Of a stretch of DNA of 14,016 bases, positions 13,336-14,016 are shown one piece after another. Made by a program: the position numbers and the translations under genes. Source of the DNA: Myxococcales bacterium (GTDB taxonomy: Bacteria; Myxococcota_A; Polyangia; Polyangiales; Houyiibacteriaceae); contig JABDJF010000314.1 in NCBI GenBank assembly GCA_013002645.1, forward strand, positions 1 through 14,016, written 5' to 3'. Position 1 is the stretch's first letter. The number at the start of each line of letters is the position of its first letter. The notes beneath the pieces were generated by a model that worked only from the letters and a program-made list of their open reading frames with translations, made no database searches and was not told the origin of the DNA.

Positions 13336-14016
13336 ATGGTTCGTCTCATTCGTCCATCAAAGAAGAGGCCTGCTCGAGAGCGCGATGACCGCGTTTGGGA
13401 GTTCCTGCCGAGCGCAGTATGGGACTTGAACTTTCGAGGCCCTCTCGAATGGATTGAAGAACAGGGCTGTCGCGATGCCGACGCGTTCAAGCAGCTGGTG
13501 CGGAACAACCCCGATGCGCTCGGTGAATGTCTAGACCGGATACGGATTCATCGAGCGAGTGCCGGTGCCATTTCGCTGGTCGGCGCGTCTAGCGAAGAAG
13601 AGTGCATCCGTCGGTCTAGAGAATTGTTGACCGCTGAGTCGAAGGCCGACTTTCTCCGCATCTTGATGGCAGCCTTCCGAAACGAGCACGACGTCCATCT
13701 GGAAACCGCGATCATGACCTGCTCGCGCGAGCCAAGGGATGTTCGCGTGCACTGGCGTTTTGTGGAAGACGACAACGGACACTTCGGGCGAGCGCTCGTG
13801 TCGGTGACGGACATGTCCGCCGAGCACGAGCTCGAGCAACGGCTCGTCCTGGCAGAACGCATGTCGGCGATTGGGACGCTGACCGCCAGCATCATTCACG
13901 AGGTCAAAAACCCGCTCACGTTCGTTTGGAACCATTTGCGTTCGCTTCGAGATCTAGCGGGGCCGGTTTCTCCCGAAGTCTCGGAGTTGATCCGCGAGGC
14001 CTACGAAGGCTCTGAG
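13336..14016 (+). CDS. Histidine kinase with PAS-like sensor domain (cut by window end)
   Basis: The first 227 residues of a histidine kinase continue past the window edge; only the plus frame with no stop before 14016 shows it. No transmembrane helix appears, so it looks soluble. An N-terminal region (about 20-160) reads as a PAS-type domain: AVWDLNF, then DADAFKQLVRNNPDALGECLDRI, a helix-rich part, and strands HLETAIMTCS and GRALVSVTDMSAEHELEQRL leading into a coiled coil. The dimerisation helix follows with the H-box LTASIIHEVKNPLTF and phospho-accepting His188. The ATPase domain should lie beyond the edge. The ATG at 13336 is the first good start but has no clear ribosome-binding site. 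The 103-base gap after plsC shows no recognisable terminator or promoter. A possible receiver domain or partner gene would be outside the window. Confidence 0.88.
   Translation, partial: MVRLIRPSKKRPARERDDRVWEFLPSAVWDLNFRGPLEWIEEQGCRDADAFKQLVRNNPDALGECLDRIRIHRASAGAISLVGASSEEECIRRSRELLTAESKADFLRILMAAFRNEHDVHLETAIMTCSREPRDVRVHWRFVEDDNGHFGRALVSVTDMSAEHELEQRLVLAERMSAIGTLTASIIHEVKNPLTFVWNHLRSLRDLAGPVSPEVSELIREAYEGSE

Noticed and set aside
13248..13388. Short plus-strand open frame after plsC
   Set aside because: It overlaps the start of the histidine kinase in another frame, has Ser/Arg/Pro-biased composition, and lacks a ribosome-binding site.

Overview
The window looks like chromosomal DNA from a high-G+C Gram-negative bacterium, most likely a myxobacterium-type deltaproteobacterium (Myxococcota). 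The evidence is a eukaryotic-like Ser/Thr kinase with a trans-envelope Ala/Thr/Gly/Asp-rich linker, large multi-receiver signalling proteins, orphan NtrB-style histidine kinases, a BamD lipoprotein and AlgH (so there is an outer membrane), and a small Cys-patterned lipoprotein of a style common in that phylum. This taxonomic call is an inference from gene style, not from a marker gene. No tRNA, rRNA, CRISPR array, insertion sequence or phage gene is visible, and coding density is very high.

Layout. Bases 1-296 hold no convincing gene: a REP-like set of short hairpins, a G-quadruplex motif inside a larger imperfect hairpin, and a hexanucleotide (CTGACN-type) array. Then comes a sensor histidine kinase on the minus strand (297-1667). 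Divergent from it, a compact plus-strand run holds a secreted or outer-membrane protein of unknown function (1728-2372), pyruvate kinase (2409-3818) and a membrane Ser/Thr protein kinase (3851-5089). It collides tail-to-tail, with overlapping stop codons, with a long minus-strand run. Read in transcription order (right to left), that run is: AlgH/YqgE (12424-11852), BamD (11792-10992), a TPR protein (10923-10216), a multi-receiver/Hpt/degenerate-GGDEF protein (10160-8115), a PhoH-like ATPase (8043-7066), cysteine synthase (7039-6131), a SMUG-type uracil-DNA glycosylase (6124-5411) and a small lipoprotein (5361-5086). Spacers are 6-71 bases, so part or all of it could be co-transcribed. Divergent from AlgH, the plus strand carries a PlsC-type acyltransferase (12483-13232) and the N-terminal part of a PAS-like histidine kinase (13336 to the window edge).

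How it fits together. Most of the content is housekeeping: glycolysis, cysteine synthesis, outer-membrane assembly, phospholipid synthesis, base-excision repair and RNA-related PhoH. Between these sit signalling proteins: two orphan histidine kinases, one Ser/Thr kinase and one complex receiver protein. The most suggestive links are pyruvate kinase next to a Ser/Thr kinase, which recalls the pfk-pkn4 pair of Myxococcus xanthus, and the receiver/Hpt/GGDEF-like protein, in which the second receiver and the GGDEF site have lost key residues. I see no clearly new multi-gene defence or mobile system here.
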